Assembly (NCBI GenBank): GCA_965225915.1
Contig: OZ245326.1
Location: 124,001 to 188,000, forward strand
DNA: 64,000 bases
Direction of reading: 5' to 3'
Source: JAAXHH01 sp965225915
Lineage (GTDB): Bacteria; JAAXHH01
Below, in pieces: positions 54,002-63,419 of the stretch (the stretch's first letter is position 1; each line of letters begins with the position of its first letter). The translations under genes were made by a program, and so were the position numbers. The notes below the pieces were generated by a model. The model did no database searches and had not been told where the DNA came from. It worked only from the letters and a program-made list of their open reading frames with translations.

Positions 54002-55447
54002 ATGGCCCACAAAGATTTAAAATCTTTTGTAGACTTGCTCAAGCAAGAGGGTGAGCTAAGGGAAATCGCCCTTGAAGTCGATCCGGTGCTGGAGATCAGC
54101 GCCATCGCGGACCGCGTAGTCAAGCAGAACGGTCCGGCGTTGCTGTTCACCAACGTGAAGGGCCATCCGGGGGTTCCGGTACTGATCAATACCTTCGGGT
54201 CCAAGCGGCGCATGGAACTGGCCCTGGGCACGGAAAACCTGGACGACATCGCGGCCGAGATCGCCGACCTGATCAACCCCCAGGTGCCCGCTTCGCTCGC
54301 GGGTAAACTGCAGATGCTCTCCCGGCTCGCCCGATTGAAGGACACCCAGAGCAGGACCGTTCGCAGCGGACCATGCCAGGAAGTGGTAGAGACCGACACG
54401 GCGAAGCTCGACAGCCTGCCGGTCATCAAGTGCTGGCCCGGCGACGGCGGGAAATACATCACCTTTCCCCAGGTGATTACGAAACATCCCGAAAAGGGGA
54501 CGCGGAACGTGGGCATGTACCGGCTCCAGGTCTTCGACGACAAAACCCTGGGGCTCCACTGGCAACGGCACAAGGGCGGCGCCCATCATTACCACGTCGC
54601 CGAGCAGATGGGCAAGCGGCTGGAGGTCGCCATTGTTCTCGGGCCCGACCCTGAAACCATGTACGCCGCGACGGCGCCCCTGCCCGACGAGATCGATGAA
54701 TATATGCTCGCCGGGTTTCTCCGCAGGCAGTCGGTGGAGCTGGTGAAGTGCCGGACGGTGGACCTGGAGGTTCCGGCCAATGCCCAGATCGTCCTGGAGG
54801 GCTACGCGGAACCCCATGAAAGGCGCCTTGAAGGTCCCTTCGGCGATCACCAGGGTTACTATTCACTGCAGGACGAATACCCGGTGTTTCACCTCACGGC
54901 CATCACGCGAAGAAAAGATCCCATCTACCCGACGATAATCGTCGGGCCGCCGCCGCAGGAAGACGGGTGGCTCGGAAAAGCCACGGAACGCATCTTCCTG
55001 CCGCTCCTCAAGACCACGCTTCCGGAAATCGTGGACATAGACCTGCCTATCGAAGGCATTTTTCACAATCTCGCCATCGTATCCATCGACAAGCGATTTC
55101 CCGGCCACGCCCGGAAGGTAATGCACGCCCTGTGGGGCCTGGGCCAAATGATGTTCACCAAGGTGATTATCGTTGTGGACAAGGACGTGGACGTGCATAA
55201 TATGAGAGAGGTCGCCTGGCGGGTCGGCGTTTCCATCGATCCCAGGCGGGACCTGCTGGTCAGCGAAGGTCCCTGTGATGTCCTGGATTTCGCCGCTCAG
55301 ATCGCGGACGTGAGTGGAAAGCTGGGCATCGACGCCACCGAGAAGTGGCCGGACGAGGGATTCGACCGGGGGTGGCCGGAAATACTGCGTATGCCTGAAG
55401 AGGTCAACCGGCGCATCGACGCGCTCTGGCCGCAACTGGACCTGTGA
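54002..55447 (+). CDS. UbiD-family decarboxylase, probable menaquinone (futalosine) pathway decarboxylase
   Basis: 481 residues. UbiD enzymes use prenylated FMN to decarboxylate aromatic or unsaturated acids. The N-terminus MAHKDLKSFVDLLKQEGELR is typical, as are KVIIVVDKDVDVHN (near 383-396) and the late RRDLLVSEGPCDVLDF block. ATG 54002 was chosen over an upstream in-frame TTG. It is directly followed by mqnE, mqnC and mqnA; in the futalosine route a UbiD homologue (MqnL) removes the carboxyl group from 1,4-dihydroxy-6-naphthoate, so that role is a good inference. The UbiX-type flavin prenyltransferase is not in the window. Confidence 0.88.
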   Translation: MAHKDLKSFVDLLKQEGELREIALEVDPVLEISAIADRVVKQNGPALLFTNVKGHPGVPVLINTFGSKRRMELALGTENLDDIAAEIADLINPQVPASLAGKLQMLSRLARLKDTQSRTVRSGPCQEVVETDTAKLDSLPVIKCWPGDGGKYITFPQVITKHPEKGTRNVGMYRLQVFDDKTLGLHWQRHKGGAHHYHVAEQMGKRLEVAIVLGPDPETMYAATAPLPDEIDEYMLAGFLRRQSVELVKCRTVDLEVPANAQIVLEGYAEPHERRLEGPFGDHQGYYSLQDEYPVFHLTAITRRKDPIYPTIIVGPPPQEDGWLGKATERIFLPLLKTTLPEIVDIDLPIEGIFHNLAIVSIDKRFPGHARKVMHALWGLGQMMFTKVIIVVDKDVDVHNMREVAWRVGVSIDPRRDLLVSEGPCDVLDFAAQIADVSGKLGIDATEKWPDEGFDRGWPEILRMPEEVNRRIDALWPQLDL

Positions 55448-55463
55448 GTCCCAGGAGGTTGAT

Positions 55464-56630
55464 TTGTTTGAAGTATTGATCGCTGAAGCAGGCCTTGAAG
55501 ACATCCGCGGGAAAGTCATGGCCGGCGAGCGCCTTTCGGCCGACGACGGGAGAAGACTGTACCTGAACGAGAACCTGCCCGCCATCGGCTACCTGGCGAA
55601 CCTGGTGCGCGAGCGCCTGCACGGCGAACGGGTCTACTTCGTACGCAACCAGCACCTGAACTACACCAACATCTGCAACAAGAGCTGCCTCTTCTGCTCC
55701 TTCTACGCCCTTCCGAAGGACCCCGAGGGATACGTACTATCTCCGGACGACATACGGGCGCGGATGGAGACCTACGCAGATATACCGATTTCCGAGATTC
55801 ACATGGTCGGGGGGGTGAACCCCAAGCTGCCTTACTCATACTACCTGGACATAGTCCGGGCAATCAAGGAAGTGCGGCCCGGGGTGTCGCTCAAGGCTTT
55901 TACCATGATCGAACTAGAGCAGATCCGCAGAATCGCCAAAAAACCCATGGATGAAACCCTCGTGGATTTGAAGGAAGCCGGGGTCGACGCTTTGCCCGGC
56001 GGCGGTGCCGAAGTTTTCAGCGAAAGGGTGCACGAAGAGCTCTTCCAGGCCAAGTCGGATTCCGATAAGTGGCTCGAAACCGCCCGCGTCGCCCACCGGG
56101 TAGGGCTGCCCTCGAACGCTACCATGCTCTACGGCCACGTGGAGCAGACCGAGGAGAAGGTCTATCACCTCATGAAACTGCGGGAACTGCAGGACGAGAC
56201 CAACGGACTGCTGGCCTTCATCCCCCTGTCGTGGCACCCGGAGCGTACGGCCATCGAACATCTGCCGGGACCGACGGGGCAGATGGATCTCCGGGAAATC
56301 GCGGTGGCCCGTCTCATGCTGGACAACATTCCCCACATAAAATCGTTCTGGATCATGAACACGCCGGCGGTGACGCAGGTGGCGCTGTGGTACGGCGCCG
56401 ACGACATGGACGGCAGCGTCCTGGAGTACGAAATAACCCGAAATCCCGTCACCGACCGGATGCAGGCGCTGACACATACCCAGATGCTCGACATGATCGG
56501 CGAATCGGGTCGAAAACCCGTCGAACGCGACGCGCTGTACCGTATCGTCGACCAGCCTGAATCGAAACGGCCGGCCTACATGGTTGCGGCCGACGGCGTG
56601 ACGATGGAAGCGGTTTCGAGTTCGGGATAA
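55464..56630 (+). CDS. mqnE: Aminodeoxyfutalosine synthase (radical SAM)
   Basis: 388 residues from TTG 55464, which has AGGAGG five bases upstream. Radical SAM cluster cysteines are Cys71, Cys75 and Cys78 (NICNKSCLFCSFY). The enzyme joins the MqnA product to S-adenosylmethionine, releasing the carboxylate and giving aminofutalosine. HMVGGVNPKLPYSYY (about 112-126) and GHVEQTEEKVYHL (about 224-236) agree with MqnE. It begins 16 bases after ubiD. An earlier in-frame start would lie inside ubiD and was rejected. Confidence 0.95.
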   Translation: MFEVLIAEAGLEDIRGKVMAGERLSADDGRRLYLNENLPAIGYLANLVRERLHGERVYFVRNQHLNYTNICNKSCLFCSFYALPKDPEGYVLSPDDIRARMETYADIPISEIHMVGGVNPKLPYSYYLDIVRAIKEVRPGVSLKAFTMIELEQIRRIAKKPMDETLVDLKEAGVDALPGGGAEVFSERVHEELFQAKSDSDKWLETARVAHRVGLPSNATMLYGHVEQTEEKVYHLMKLRELQDETNGLLAFIPLSWHPERTAIEHLPGPTGQMDLREIAVARLMLDNIPHIKSFWIMNTPAVTQVALWYGADDMDGSVLEYEITRNPVTDRMQALTHTQMLDMIGESGRKPVERDALYRIVDQPESKRPAYMVAADGVTMEAVSSSG

Positions 56631-56635
56631 CCATC

Positions 56636-57760
56636 ATGATCACTGATATCGCGGAAAAGGTCCTGGCAGGGACCCGCCTGAACGCCGAGGACGGACGCCG
56701 GCTGTTCCAACACCCGAACGTCACCGAGCTGGGCCTGCTGGCCGACCACGTGCGGCGGACAAAGCACCCCGAGCCGGTGGTGACGTACAATATCGGCCGA
56801 AACATAAACTACACCAACGTGTGCTGGGTGCGGTGCAAGTTCTGCGCGTTCTACCGTCCCCCGGGCGACCAGGAAGGATACACGCTGCCCGACGAGGAGA
56901 TCTACGGCAAGGTCGAGGAACTGATCAGCGTCGGGGGAGATACACCGGAATCCTGTGAGATACTCATGCAGGGCGGGCTGAACCCGAAGCTGAAGATCGA
57001 CTACTACGAGCGCCTCTTCTCGGAGATCACCAGGCGCTATCCCGCGGCATATATCCATTCGCTCTCCGTGGCGGAAATCGTCTATCTCGCGCATATATCG
57101 AAGATATCGGTTGAAGAAGCGCTGATACGCCTGCGCGCGACCGGGTTGAAATCCCTGCCGGGCGCCGGTGCCGAGATCCTGGATACCGAGGTGCGCGACG
57201 CCATCGCCTACCGCAAGGAAACGGTGCAGGAATGGTTGGACGTGCACAGTCTGACCCATCGACTGGGCATGAAGTCGACGGCCACCATGATGTTTGGTTC
57301 GGTGGAAACCGTTGAACACCGTTTGCGCCACCTCCTCCGAGTGCGGGAAGTGCAGGATGAATCCCTCGCCCAACACGACGGGTACTTTACGGCTTTCATC
57401 GCGTGGAGCTTCCAACCGGAGGGCACCGAACTGCCGGACACGAGAAAGGCGACGGGATACGACTACCTTCGCACCGTGGCCATCGCCCGGCTCATGCTTG
57501 ACAACATCGAAAATGTCCAGGCGTCCTACGTGACACAGGGTCCGAAAATCGCGCAAATCGCCCTCGGATACGGGGTGAACGATTTCGGAAGCACCATGAT
57601 GGAAGAGAACGTCATCAGCGCGGGCGGAGAGAGTTTCGTGATGCCTACTCAGCAAATCGAAAGGTTGATCAGCGACGCGGGCTTTGTCCCTCGCCGGCGC
57701 AACACGCGCTACGAGTACGTGGGAAACGGGAATATCGAAAAGCGCGAGACTGCGGTATAA
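56636..57760 (+). CDS. mqnC: Cyclic dehypoxanthine futalosine synthase (radical SAM)
   Basis: 374 residues. Cluster cysteines are Cys63, Cys67 and Cys70 (NVCWVRCKFCAFY). MqnC cyclises dehypoxanthine futalosine, making the naphthoquinone ring system. MQGGLNPKLKIDYYE and FGSVETVEHRLRHLL are typical. It begins five bases after mqnE ends, and the two proteins are clear paralogues. Length is normal for the family. Confidence 0.96.
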   Translation: MITDIAEKVLAGTRLNAEDGRRLFQHPNVTELGLLADHVRRTKHPEPVVTYNIGRNINYTNVCWVRCKFCAFYRPPGDQEGYTLPDEEIYGKVEELISVGGDTPESCEILMQGGLNPKLKIDYYERLFSEITRRYPAAYIHSLSVAEIVYLAHISKISVEEALIRLRATGLKSLPGAGAEILDTEVRDAIAYRKETVQEWLDVHSLTHRLGMKSTATMMFGSVETVEHRLRHLLRVREVQDESLAQHDGYFTAFIAWSFQPEGTELPDTRKATGYDYLRTVAIARLMLDNIENVQASYVTQGPKIAQIALGYGVNDFGSTMMEENVISAGGESFVMPTQQIERLISDAGFVPRRRNTRYEYVGNGNIEKRETAV

Positions 57761-57897
57761 GTGCCAGGGGTGCCGCGGCCTTCCAGACTACCCCGCTGCA
57801 ACGTCCGAATCCCGGGCGGATTCACACTACTGCTGTACAACGAGCTTGATATCACCGCCGGGAGGCGTTGACGGAGCAACCGGCGGACGATCTCAGC

Positions 57898-58713
57898 ATG
57901 GCCAATAAAACCCGTCTTAACGCCGTAAGTTACCTGAACACCCGGCCATTGACCTTTGGCCTGGAACACGGCGGCCTGGAACACGGTTTCGAGATCCTCT
58001 ACGATATCCCGTCCGTATGCGCCAGGCAGGTCAGCACGGGTGAGGCCGCGGCGGGCGTCATTCCATCGATCGAATACGCGCGAAGTCCGGTGGCCTATTT
58101 CATCGTGCCCGAAGTCGCCATTGCATCCGCGGGTCCGGTCGGCAGTATATTCCTGTTCCACAAGGTTCCGGTCGACCGGATCAGGAAAGTCGCGATGGAC
58201 GTGAGTTCCCGAACTTCGGTTGCCCTGGCCCGGATCGTCCTGCGTGAAAGATACCACCTGGATTTCGATTCCATCGACCATCCACCGGACGTGTCGGCGA
58301 TGCTGGAGGTGGCGGACGCGGCGATGGTCATCGGGGATCCGGCCCTGGAGAACGCGGACCGGCCCGAACCACGGTTGGACCTGGGGGAAGCCTGGCGGGA
58401 ACTGACCGGGCTGCCATTTGTATACGCCTTCTGGGCGGGGAAGGAAGATGGCCTCTCGCCCGGTGAAGTCGAACTGCTGATCAGATCGAAGAACCAGGGG
58501 CTCGACGCCTTGGACGAAATCGCCGAAGTACACGCGCGCAACCATTCACGGACGCCGTCCTTTTACGCGACGTACCTCAGGAACAACCTGGTCTACGACC
58601 TGGGCGGCATGGAACGAAGAGGACTCATGGAGTTTTACGGATTGGCCCGGACCCGCGGCCTGATCCCGGACGTACCGGATCTGCGTTTTTATCCACGGCA
58701 AGGAAGGAGATGA
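57898..58713 (+). CDS. mqnA: Chorismate dehydratase
   Basis: 271 residues from ATG 57898; a TTG at 57868 with GGAGG very close is also possible and would add ten residues. RLNAVSYLNTRPLTFGLEHG (about 6-25) is the MqnA opening, followed by the substrate-binding-protein-like two-lobe fold. MqnA removes water from chorismate to give 3-[(1-carboxyvinyl)oxy]benzoate, the first committed step of the futalosine route. It lies 137 bases after mqnC. The later genes mqnB and mqnD are not in the window. Confidence 0.93.
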   Translation: MANKTRLNAVSYLNTRPLTFGLEHGGLEHGFEILYDIPSVCARQVSTGEAAAGVIPSIEYARSPVAYFIVPEVAIASAGPVGSIFLFHKVPVDRIRKVAMDVSSRTSVALARIVLRERYHLDFDSIDHPPDVSAMLEVADAAMVIGDPALENADRPEPRLDLGEAWRELTGLPFVYAFWAGKEDGLSPGEVELLIRSKNQGLDALDEIAEVHARNHSRTPSFYATYLRNNLVYDLGGMERRGLMEFYGLARTRGLIPDVPDLRFYPRQGRR

Positions 58714-58715
58714 CC

Positions 58716-59678
58716 ATGGCATCGAAAACTACGACGGTAGGAATAGGCACGGGGAGCAACCGCCGTGAGAACGTGCGCGTCGCGGTGGAACGCTCCGCGC
58801 CGCAACTGGCCTCCCGTATCCGGGATGAGGTCATGCTCAAACCCAATTTCCTGTCCGGCACCAACCCGGTGGTATGCACCCACCCGGACGCGGTCCGCGG
58901 CGTGCTTGACGTCATCACGACCCTGCCCAATAAACCGCGACGGATCCTGATCGCCGAAGGCGGCAACGAGAACGTATCGGGTGAAGTCTTCCGCCACATG
59001 GGGTACACCGACATTCCGGACGAATATGACATCCCGATCGAACTGGTGGACCTGAACCAGGAAACGCGCTGGCGCAACACCCGGGTATACATGGTCGACG
59101 GCACCTGGACCACGGTGAGGATGCCGCGCACCGTGCTGGACTGCCCCTGCGTCATTTCGGTCGCCGTGGCCAAGACCCACGACGGCGCCATGGTTACCCT
59201 GGCGCTGAAAAACCTCATCATGGGTACGATATTGAAGAGAGACCGTATAAAGGTGCATGGCTACACGACCCACCACGACAGGCGCCATCCGCAGGAAGCC
59301 CGTGCCCTCAGCAGGAACCTGATCCGTCTCGCCCGTCACCTTTACCCCCACTACAGCGTGGTGGACGGCACGGTGGGCATTCAGGGCAATGGACCGGGGG
59401 GGACCGACACCGTACCCCTCGGACTGGCAGCGGCCGGTGAGGACACCATCGCCGTAGACGCCGTCATCTCGAAGACCATGGGGTTCGATCCCCTGGAAGT
59501 GGGAACGGTTTTTTACGGGGACGCCATCGGCCTGGGTGTGGGCGAACTGGAACGCATTCGTGTAATCGGCGGCCGATTGGAAGAACTGGCCATGTCCTTC
59601 AAAGGTCACGAAACCATCGACCTGCAACGCCAGTGGGCCATAGAAGGCGCGTGGGAATCTGCGGCGGTCGGGGGTTGA
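58716..59678 (+). CDS. DUF362 domain protein
   Basis: 320 residues. ATG 58716 is preceded by AAGGAG six bases upstream; an ATG at 58710 overlapping the mqnA stop is also open. DEVMLKPNFLSG (about 37-48), SVAVAKTHDGAMVTLALKNL (about 147-166) and the final VDAVISKTMGFDP block are typical of DUF362. Some relatives carry ferredoxin domains; this one has none. The function is unknown. The overlap with mqnA puts it in the menaquinone operon as a possible accessory factor. Confidence 0.83.
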   Translation: MASKTTTVGIGTGSNRRENVRVAVERSAPQLASRIRDEVMLKPNFLSGTNPVVCTHPDAVRGVLDVITTLPNKPRRILIAEGGNENVSGEVFRHMGYTDIPDEYDIPIELVDLNQETRWRNTRVYMVDGTWTTVRMPRTVLDCPCVISVAVAKTHDGAMVTLALKNLIMGTILKRDRIKVHGYTTHHDRRHPQEARALSRNLIRLARHLYPHYSVVDGTVGIQGNGPGGTDTVPLGLAAAGEDTIAVDAVISKTMGFDPLEVGTVFYGDAIGLGVGELERIRVIGGRLEELAMSFKGHETIDLQRQWAIEGAWESAAVGG

Positions 59679-59737
59679 AACGGCAGTTCGTGAAAACTGA
59701 ATTGGCAAGAACAGATCGGTGTTCTACTGGATAGCGG

Positions 59738-60865
59738 TCAATGACCCGGCAACGCCTCTATGACGCGAAGCACCTCTTCTTCGGTGTTGTAAAAGTGCGG
59801 TGAAATGCGTATGCCGCCCCCTCGGCGGGCGCCGATAATCCGGCGGCTGCGCAGCGTGCGATGCAGGTCCTCCGTCTCGTGGACATCGCTGTTGAATGTC
59901 ACGATTCCGGACCATTCGGATTCGCCGCGGGGACTCAGGACGCGGTACCCCGCGTTGCGCAGTTCTTCGACAAGCAGGTCGGTCAACCCGCGCAACCTGT
60001 TCTGCACCGCCTCGATACCCACCTCCAGCAACAGGTCCAGCGAAGCCCCCAGCGCGTGAATGCCCAGCGTGTTGTGGGAACCGCATTCGAAGCGCCGCGC
60101 CGTCGGCGCCGGCGTCGGATCATAGGAATCGTAATTGCCCGCATCGGCCACCGAATTCCATCCCACCTCGTAAAGCTTCAGTCGGTCCGTCATGTGCGGC
60201 GCGCAGTAGAAGATACCTATCCCTTCCGGACTCAAGAGCCACTTGTGGCCATCGGCCGTGAGGATGTCTATACCCATCTCCGCCACGTCCACGGGCGTCT
60301 GGCCGAGGGACTGTATGGCGTCGACGACGAAACAGACGCCCTTTCCCCGGCATAGAGCTCCGACCGCCGCGATGTTGTTGCGGAATCCATTACCGTATTC
60401 CACGTGACTGATGGAAACGGCGCGGGTTCTTTCGTCGATCTTATCCGAGATCGCGTCCACCGACAGGCGTCCGTCAACGGACTTGACCATCCGGGTTTCC
60501 ACACCGATTTGAGAAAGATTCAGCCAGGGATAAACGTTGGATGGGAATTCCAGGTCGTTCAGGACCACGTTGTCGCCGGATCGCCAGTCTATGCCATTGG
60601 CGGCGAAACACAACCCTTCCGTGGTATTCTTGACGAAGGCGATCTGTTCGGGCGTGGTGTTGATCAGCAGGGCCGCCCGCGACCTGGTCGTTTCGATGGC
60701 CGCCTCCCAGTTGGGATAGTGGGAAGCGGCGTACTCGTTGAAGTCCGCTGCGTAGGCCTGTACCGCCTCGCGGGCGCGCCCGGGCAATGTGCCGACCGCA
60801 GCATGGTTCAGGTAGGTACAGTGATGGACAACAGGGAATTCCCGGCGAATGCGGTCCAGGTTCAA
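59738..60865 (-). CDS. Class V aminotransferase-fold PLP enzyme (cysteine desulfurase-like)
   Basis: 375 residues. Opens with EFPVVHHCTYLNHAAVGTLP; the PLP-binding residues are Asp182, Gln185 and Lys208 (ADGHKWLLSPEG). The order is that of the isopenicillin-N-epimerase/desulfurase group. The N-terminus begins with TTG and has no clear binding site. No active-site cysteine loop typical of NifS/IscS is seen in the C-terminal region, which reads FECGSHNTLGIHALGASLDL, so desulfurase activity is uncertain. It follows the STAS gene on the same strand. Confidence 0.85.
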   Translation of the reverse strand: MNLDRIRREFPVVHHCTYLNHAAVGTLPGRAREAVQAYAADFNEYAASHYPNWEAAIETTRSRAALLINTTPEQIAFVKNTTEGLCFAANGIDWRSGDNVVLNDLEFPSNVYPWLNLSQIGVETRMVKSVDGRLSVDAISDKIDERTRAVSISHVEYGNGFRNNIAAVGALCRGKGVCFVVDAIQSLGQTPVDVAEMGIDILTADGHKWLLSPEGIGIFYCAPHMTDRLKLYEVGWNSVADAGNYDSYDPTPAPTARRFECGSHNTLGIHALGASLDLLLEVGIEAVQNRLRGLTDLLVEELRNAGYRVLSPRGESEWSGIVTFNSDVHETEDLHRTLRSRRIIGARRGGGIRISPHFYNTEEEVLRVIEALPGH

Positions 60866-60943
60866 TATAGGCCGGTCCGGATCGACGTGGCTAAGCGGGG
60901 AAGGTCAGTGATAGTTTCTTGAACTAGCAGGACTGCGACCTGA

Positions 60944-61276
60944 TCAGAAACTCGCCGCGGCATCCTCTGCCGAGTCGAATATATTGAAAACGGAGCCCAG
61001 ACGGGTAATGACGACCAACACGTTGTGCGTACGTTCACTCAGGTTTGCCAGCTTAAGGTCGCCTCCGGCCTCTCGGAGGGTCTTGGCGCCGCCAACGAGG
61101 GCGCCGACGCCCGAACTGCTGATAAGGTTTACCTTGCCTAGGTCGACTACGGCCGTGGTCGCACCCTCGGACTTCAATGCCCTCAGGCGGTCATGAAAAG
61201 CGGACACCTGGGGATCGCCCAGGAAGCTGCCGGCGAGTTCGATTACCGTTACATCATTAATCCTGCGTTCGTTCAT
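60944..61276 (-). CDS. STAS-domain protein, anti-sigma factor antagonist-like
   Basis: 110 residues from ATG 61276, preceded by GGAGGGG. The single STAS domain carries the phosphorylation loop as LISSSGVGAL (51-60), where Ser54 would be the phosphorylated residue; the preceding Asp of the usual DSSG is here Ser53. Such proteins free sigma factors by binding a partner kinase, but no kinase or sigma factor gene is adjacent. A promoter at 61337-61365 fits. It precedes the class V aminotransferase-fold gene. Confidence 0.85.
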   Translation of the reverse strand: MNERRINDVTVIELAGSFLGDPQVSAFHDRLRALKSEGATTAVVDLGKVNLISSSGVGALVGGAKTLREAGGDLKLANLSERTHNVLVVITRLGSVFNIFDSAEDAAASF

Positions 61277-61336
61277 TACACATCCCCTCCGTCGATACGC
61301 TGTTACTGCGAATACCGGCCACTGGATTGTGCCTCT

Positions 61337-61365
61337 ATTAAACAACTCGTACACGATTACCGCAA
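61337..61365 (-). promoter_or_regulatory. Sigma-70-like promoter for the STAS gene
   Basis: Minus-strand TTGCGG (61360-61365) and TTTAAT (61337-61342), spacing 17. The -10 has five of six consensus bases, the -35 only three. It lies in the 192-base gap after the IorA-like gene. Confidence 0.45.
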
Positions 61366-61468
61366 GGATAAATTGTGATGGGCCAGGCCGACCTGTCCGT
61401 GGCGCGAAGGCTCCCGGGAAGTGGACGGGACAGCGCCGTCTTTCCATTTGCGCACGCCGATCAGATGG

Positions 61469-63163
61469 TCAGGGATTCGACGCTAAAACCGCGGTCTCGG
61501 CGCTGCCGGCCTTGTATCCCGGACAGAATCCCTTCTCGATGTAGGGACAGGGACTCCTGGCGATGATCACGCGAATACCCGACTGTTTCAGGCCTTCACC
61601 GAGCACGTCTCGTGTCCGTGTTTCATCCCAGGGGTCAATGGTCTCGTTCAGCGAGACCGGACAGGCGTCCACGATATCGTCTATACTGAGCGGCGTCGTC
61701 TCGTGACCGAGGTCGATTCCGCCCAGGTTGGGCGTGCCCTGGAACCCCGACAGGGCCGTGGTAGCATTGTCCAGGATGAGCACTAACAGGTTCGACCCCT
61801 GGTGGGCCACGTTGAAGAGGGCGTTGGCGCTCAGGTGAAAGAAGTCTGAATCCCCGACGACGGCGATCACCGGATCGGTCACCCCGGATAGAACGAGCCC
61901 GGAGGCGATACCGATGCTCGACCCCATGGAGTACTTCACGTCGAGCATCTCGAAGGGCGGCGTGTTGATCTTAATTGCGCAGCCCGGATCCACCACGTAC
62001 ACCGGCGAAAGGCCGAATTGGCCGCTCAATTCGCGCAGGATTTCGAAGACGGGCGTGTATGGACAGTTTTCAGGCAGACCGGCCTGGCTGGGCAGGTATT
62101 TCACTTCGTCTTCCGGCGAAAAGGTGCGAGCCGGTTTGAATCCGGGCCAGAACCCGGCCAGCGCTTCCGCGATCTGCCAGCGGAACAATTCGCCCTCCCG
62201 CGACACGCGCTTGTCGTGCTTGCCGCAGATCGTCGTCGAAATCTTCGCGTCGTAGGAGATCGACTTGATCAGCGTTTCGAGAAAGGGTTCGTTCTCTTCC
62301 AGGATCAGGGTTTTATCCGTCGAACGAAGGAATCCGGTGAGATGATCGGCGGGCAGGGGCCACAGGGTGGACAGCTTGAATATGGAAAGGTCGGACGTAT
62401 TCACGCCCTGAAGCACGTCCATCAACTTGGTGTAAATCACGCCCGCGGCTATGATACCGATTTTCCCCGTCCCGTACACCGCGTTGAAATCCTCAGATTC
62501 GTACTGCCGTGAAACCGATTCCAGGCGATCGTGCAGCCGTCTGTGCAACTGGACGGCGTTTCCGGGAACCGATATCCACCGCATGGGATGCCGTTCGAAA
62601 GCATGGGGCTGTACGAAAGTTGAACGCGGGATTTCGGGCAGGTCCACTTCTTCTTTCAACGCACCGAAAGTTTTCGTAATGCGAACGATGACGGGCATCT
62701 GCATTTCATGGGAAAGCCGGAAGGCCGCCCGAGTCATCGTCATCCCTTCGGTGGGGGTCGCCGGCTCCAGCATGGGCAATTCGGTTCCCCATGCGATCGG
62801 ACGGGTATCCTGGTCGTTCTGAGAGGCCCAGGCTCCCGGATCGTCCCCGAGAAGTATGACCAGCCCCGCGCCGACGTCCGTGAGGTTGGCGACCATGACG
62901 GGATCCAGCGCGACGTTGAACCCGACGCCCTTGCAACCCATCAGGGCCGGAACCCCGCCGATAGACGCGCCGAACGCCGTTTCGAACGCGACTTTTTCGT
63001 TGGTGGACCACTCTACATGCAGTCCGTGGCTTTCCACGAAGGCGCGTAGAAACTCGATAGTACTGCTGCTGGGTGAACCGGGATAGCTCGTCGCCACCGC
63101 GACACCCGACTGCAACGCGCCGTAGGCGATGCCCTGGTCACCAGAGATATGCATCCTGGTCAT
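61469..63163 (-). CDS. IorA-like ThDP-dependent 2-oxoacid oxidoreductase subunit without ferredoxin domain
   Basis: 564 residues from ATG 63163, which has CAGGAG six bases upstream and a promoter just before it; an earlier in-frame ATG at 63304 lies upstream of that promoter. Opening domain: TSYPGSPSSSTIEFL and EWSTNEKVAFETAFGAS (Glu56). The ThDP domain has GDSDFFH (437-443) and LDN (464-466). Both match indolepyruvate:ferredoxin oxidoreductase alpha subunits, which oxidise aryl pyruvates to acyl-CoA. The usual C-terminal 4Fe-4S domain is missing; the chain ends 30 residues after VIIARSPCP. No iorB gene is in the window. Confidence 0.84.
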   Translation of the reverse strand: MTRMHISGDQGIAYGALQSGVAVATSYPGSPSSSTIEFLRAFVESHGLHVEWSTNEKVAFETAFGASIGGVPALMGCKGVGFNVALDPVMVANLTDVGAGLVILLGDDPGAWASQNDQDTRPIAWGTELPMLEPATPTEGMTMTRAAFRLSHEMQMPVIVRITKTFGALKEEVDLPEIPRSTFVQPHAFERHPMRWISVPGNAVQLHRRLHDRLESVSRQYESEDFNAVYGTGKIGIIAAGVIYTKLMDVLQGVNTSDLSIFKLSTLWPLPADHLTGFLRSTDKTLILEENEPFLETLIKSISYDAKISTTICGKHDKRVSREGELFRWQIAEALAGFWPGFKPARTFSPEDEVKYLPSQAGLPENCPYTPVFEILRELSGQFGLSPVYVVDPGCAIKINTPPFEMLDVKYSMGSSIGIASGLVLSGVTDPVIAVVGDSDFFHLSANALFNVAHQGSNLLVLILDNATTALSGFQGTPNLGGIDLGHETTPLSIDDIVDACPVSLNETIDPWDETRTRDVLGEGLKQSGIRVIIARSPCPYIEKGFCPGYKAGSAETAVLASNP

Positions 63164-63208
63164 GTAGTGCTCCTGAACGCGGTATATCGTCCCTTGGATG
63201 GACCCGTG

Positions 63209-63237
63209 AATATAGGTTTTCACCGTGTGCCGGTCAA
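63209..63237 (-). promoter_or_regulatory. Sigma-70-like promoter for the IorA-like gene
   Basis: Minus-strand TTGACC (63232-63237) and TATATT (63209-63214), spacing 17, ten of twelve consensus positions. Expected leader about 40 bases. Confidence 0.7.
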
Positions 63238-63271
63238 GCCTTATCCATAAGCGATGTAGGGTAGAAACCGC

Positions 63272-63300
63272 TTGCGACCGTTTCGCCACCCGGCTATATT
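63272..63300 (+). promoter_or_regulatory. Sigma-70-like promoter for the last gene
   Basis: TTGCGA (63272-63277) and TATATT (63295-63300), spacing 17. It diverges from the IorA-like promoter, with 34 bases between the -35 boxes. Leader to ATG 63420 about 110 bases. Confidence 0.52.
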
Positions 63301-63419
63301 TCATCCGTTTCCTATCAACGGTAATTTTCCACGACCAATCGACACCCGGTCAACCGAACCGGGCCTGGAGTTCCGCGCTTTCTGCTCCGATTGTCCACGC
63401 AACCGACGGAGATACGGGA

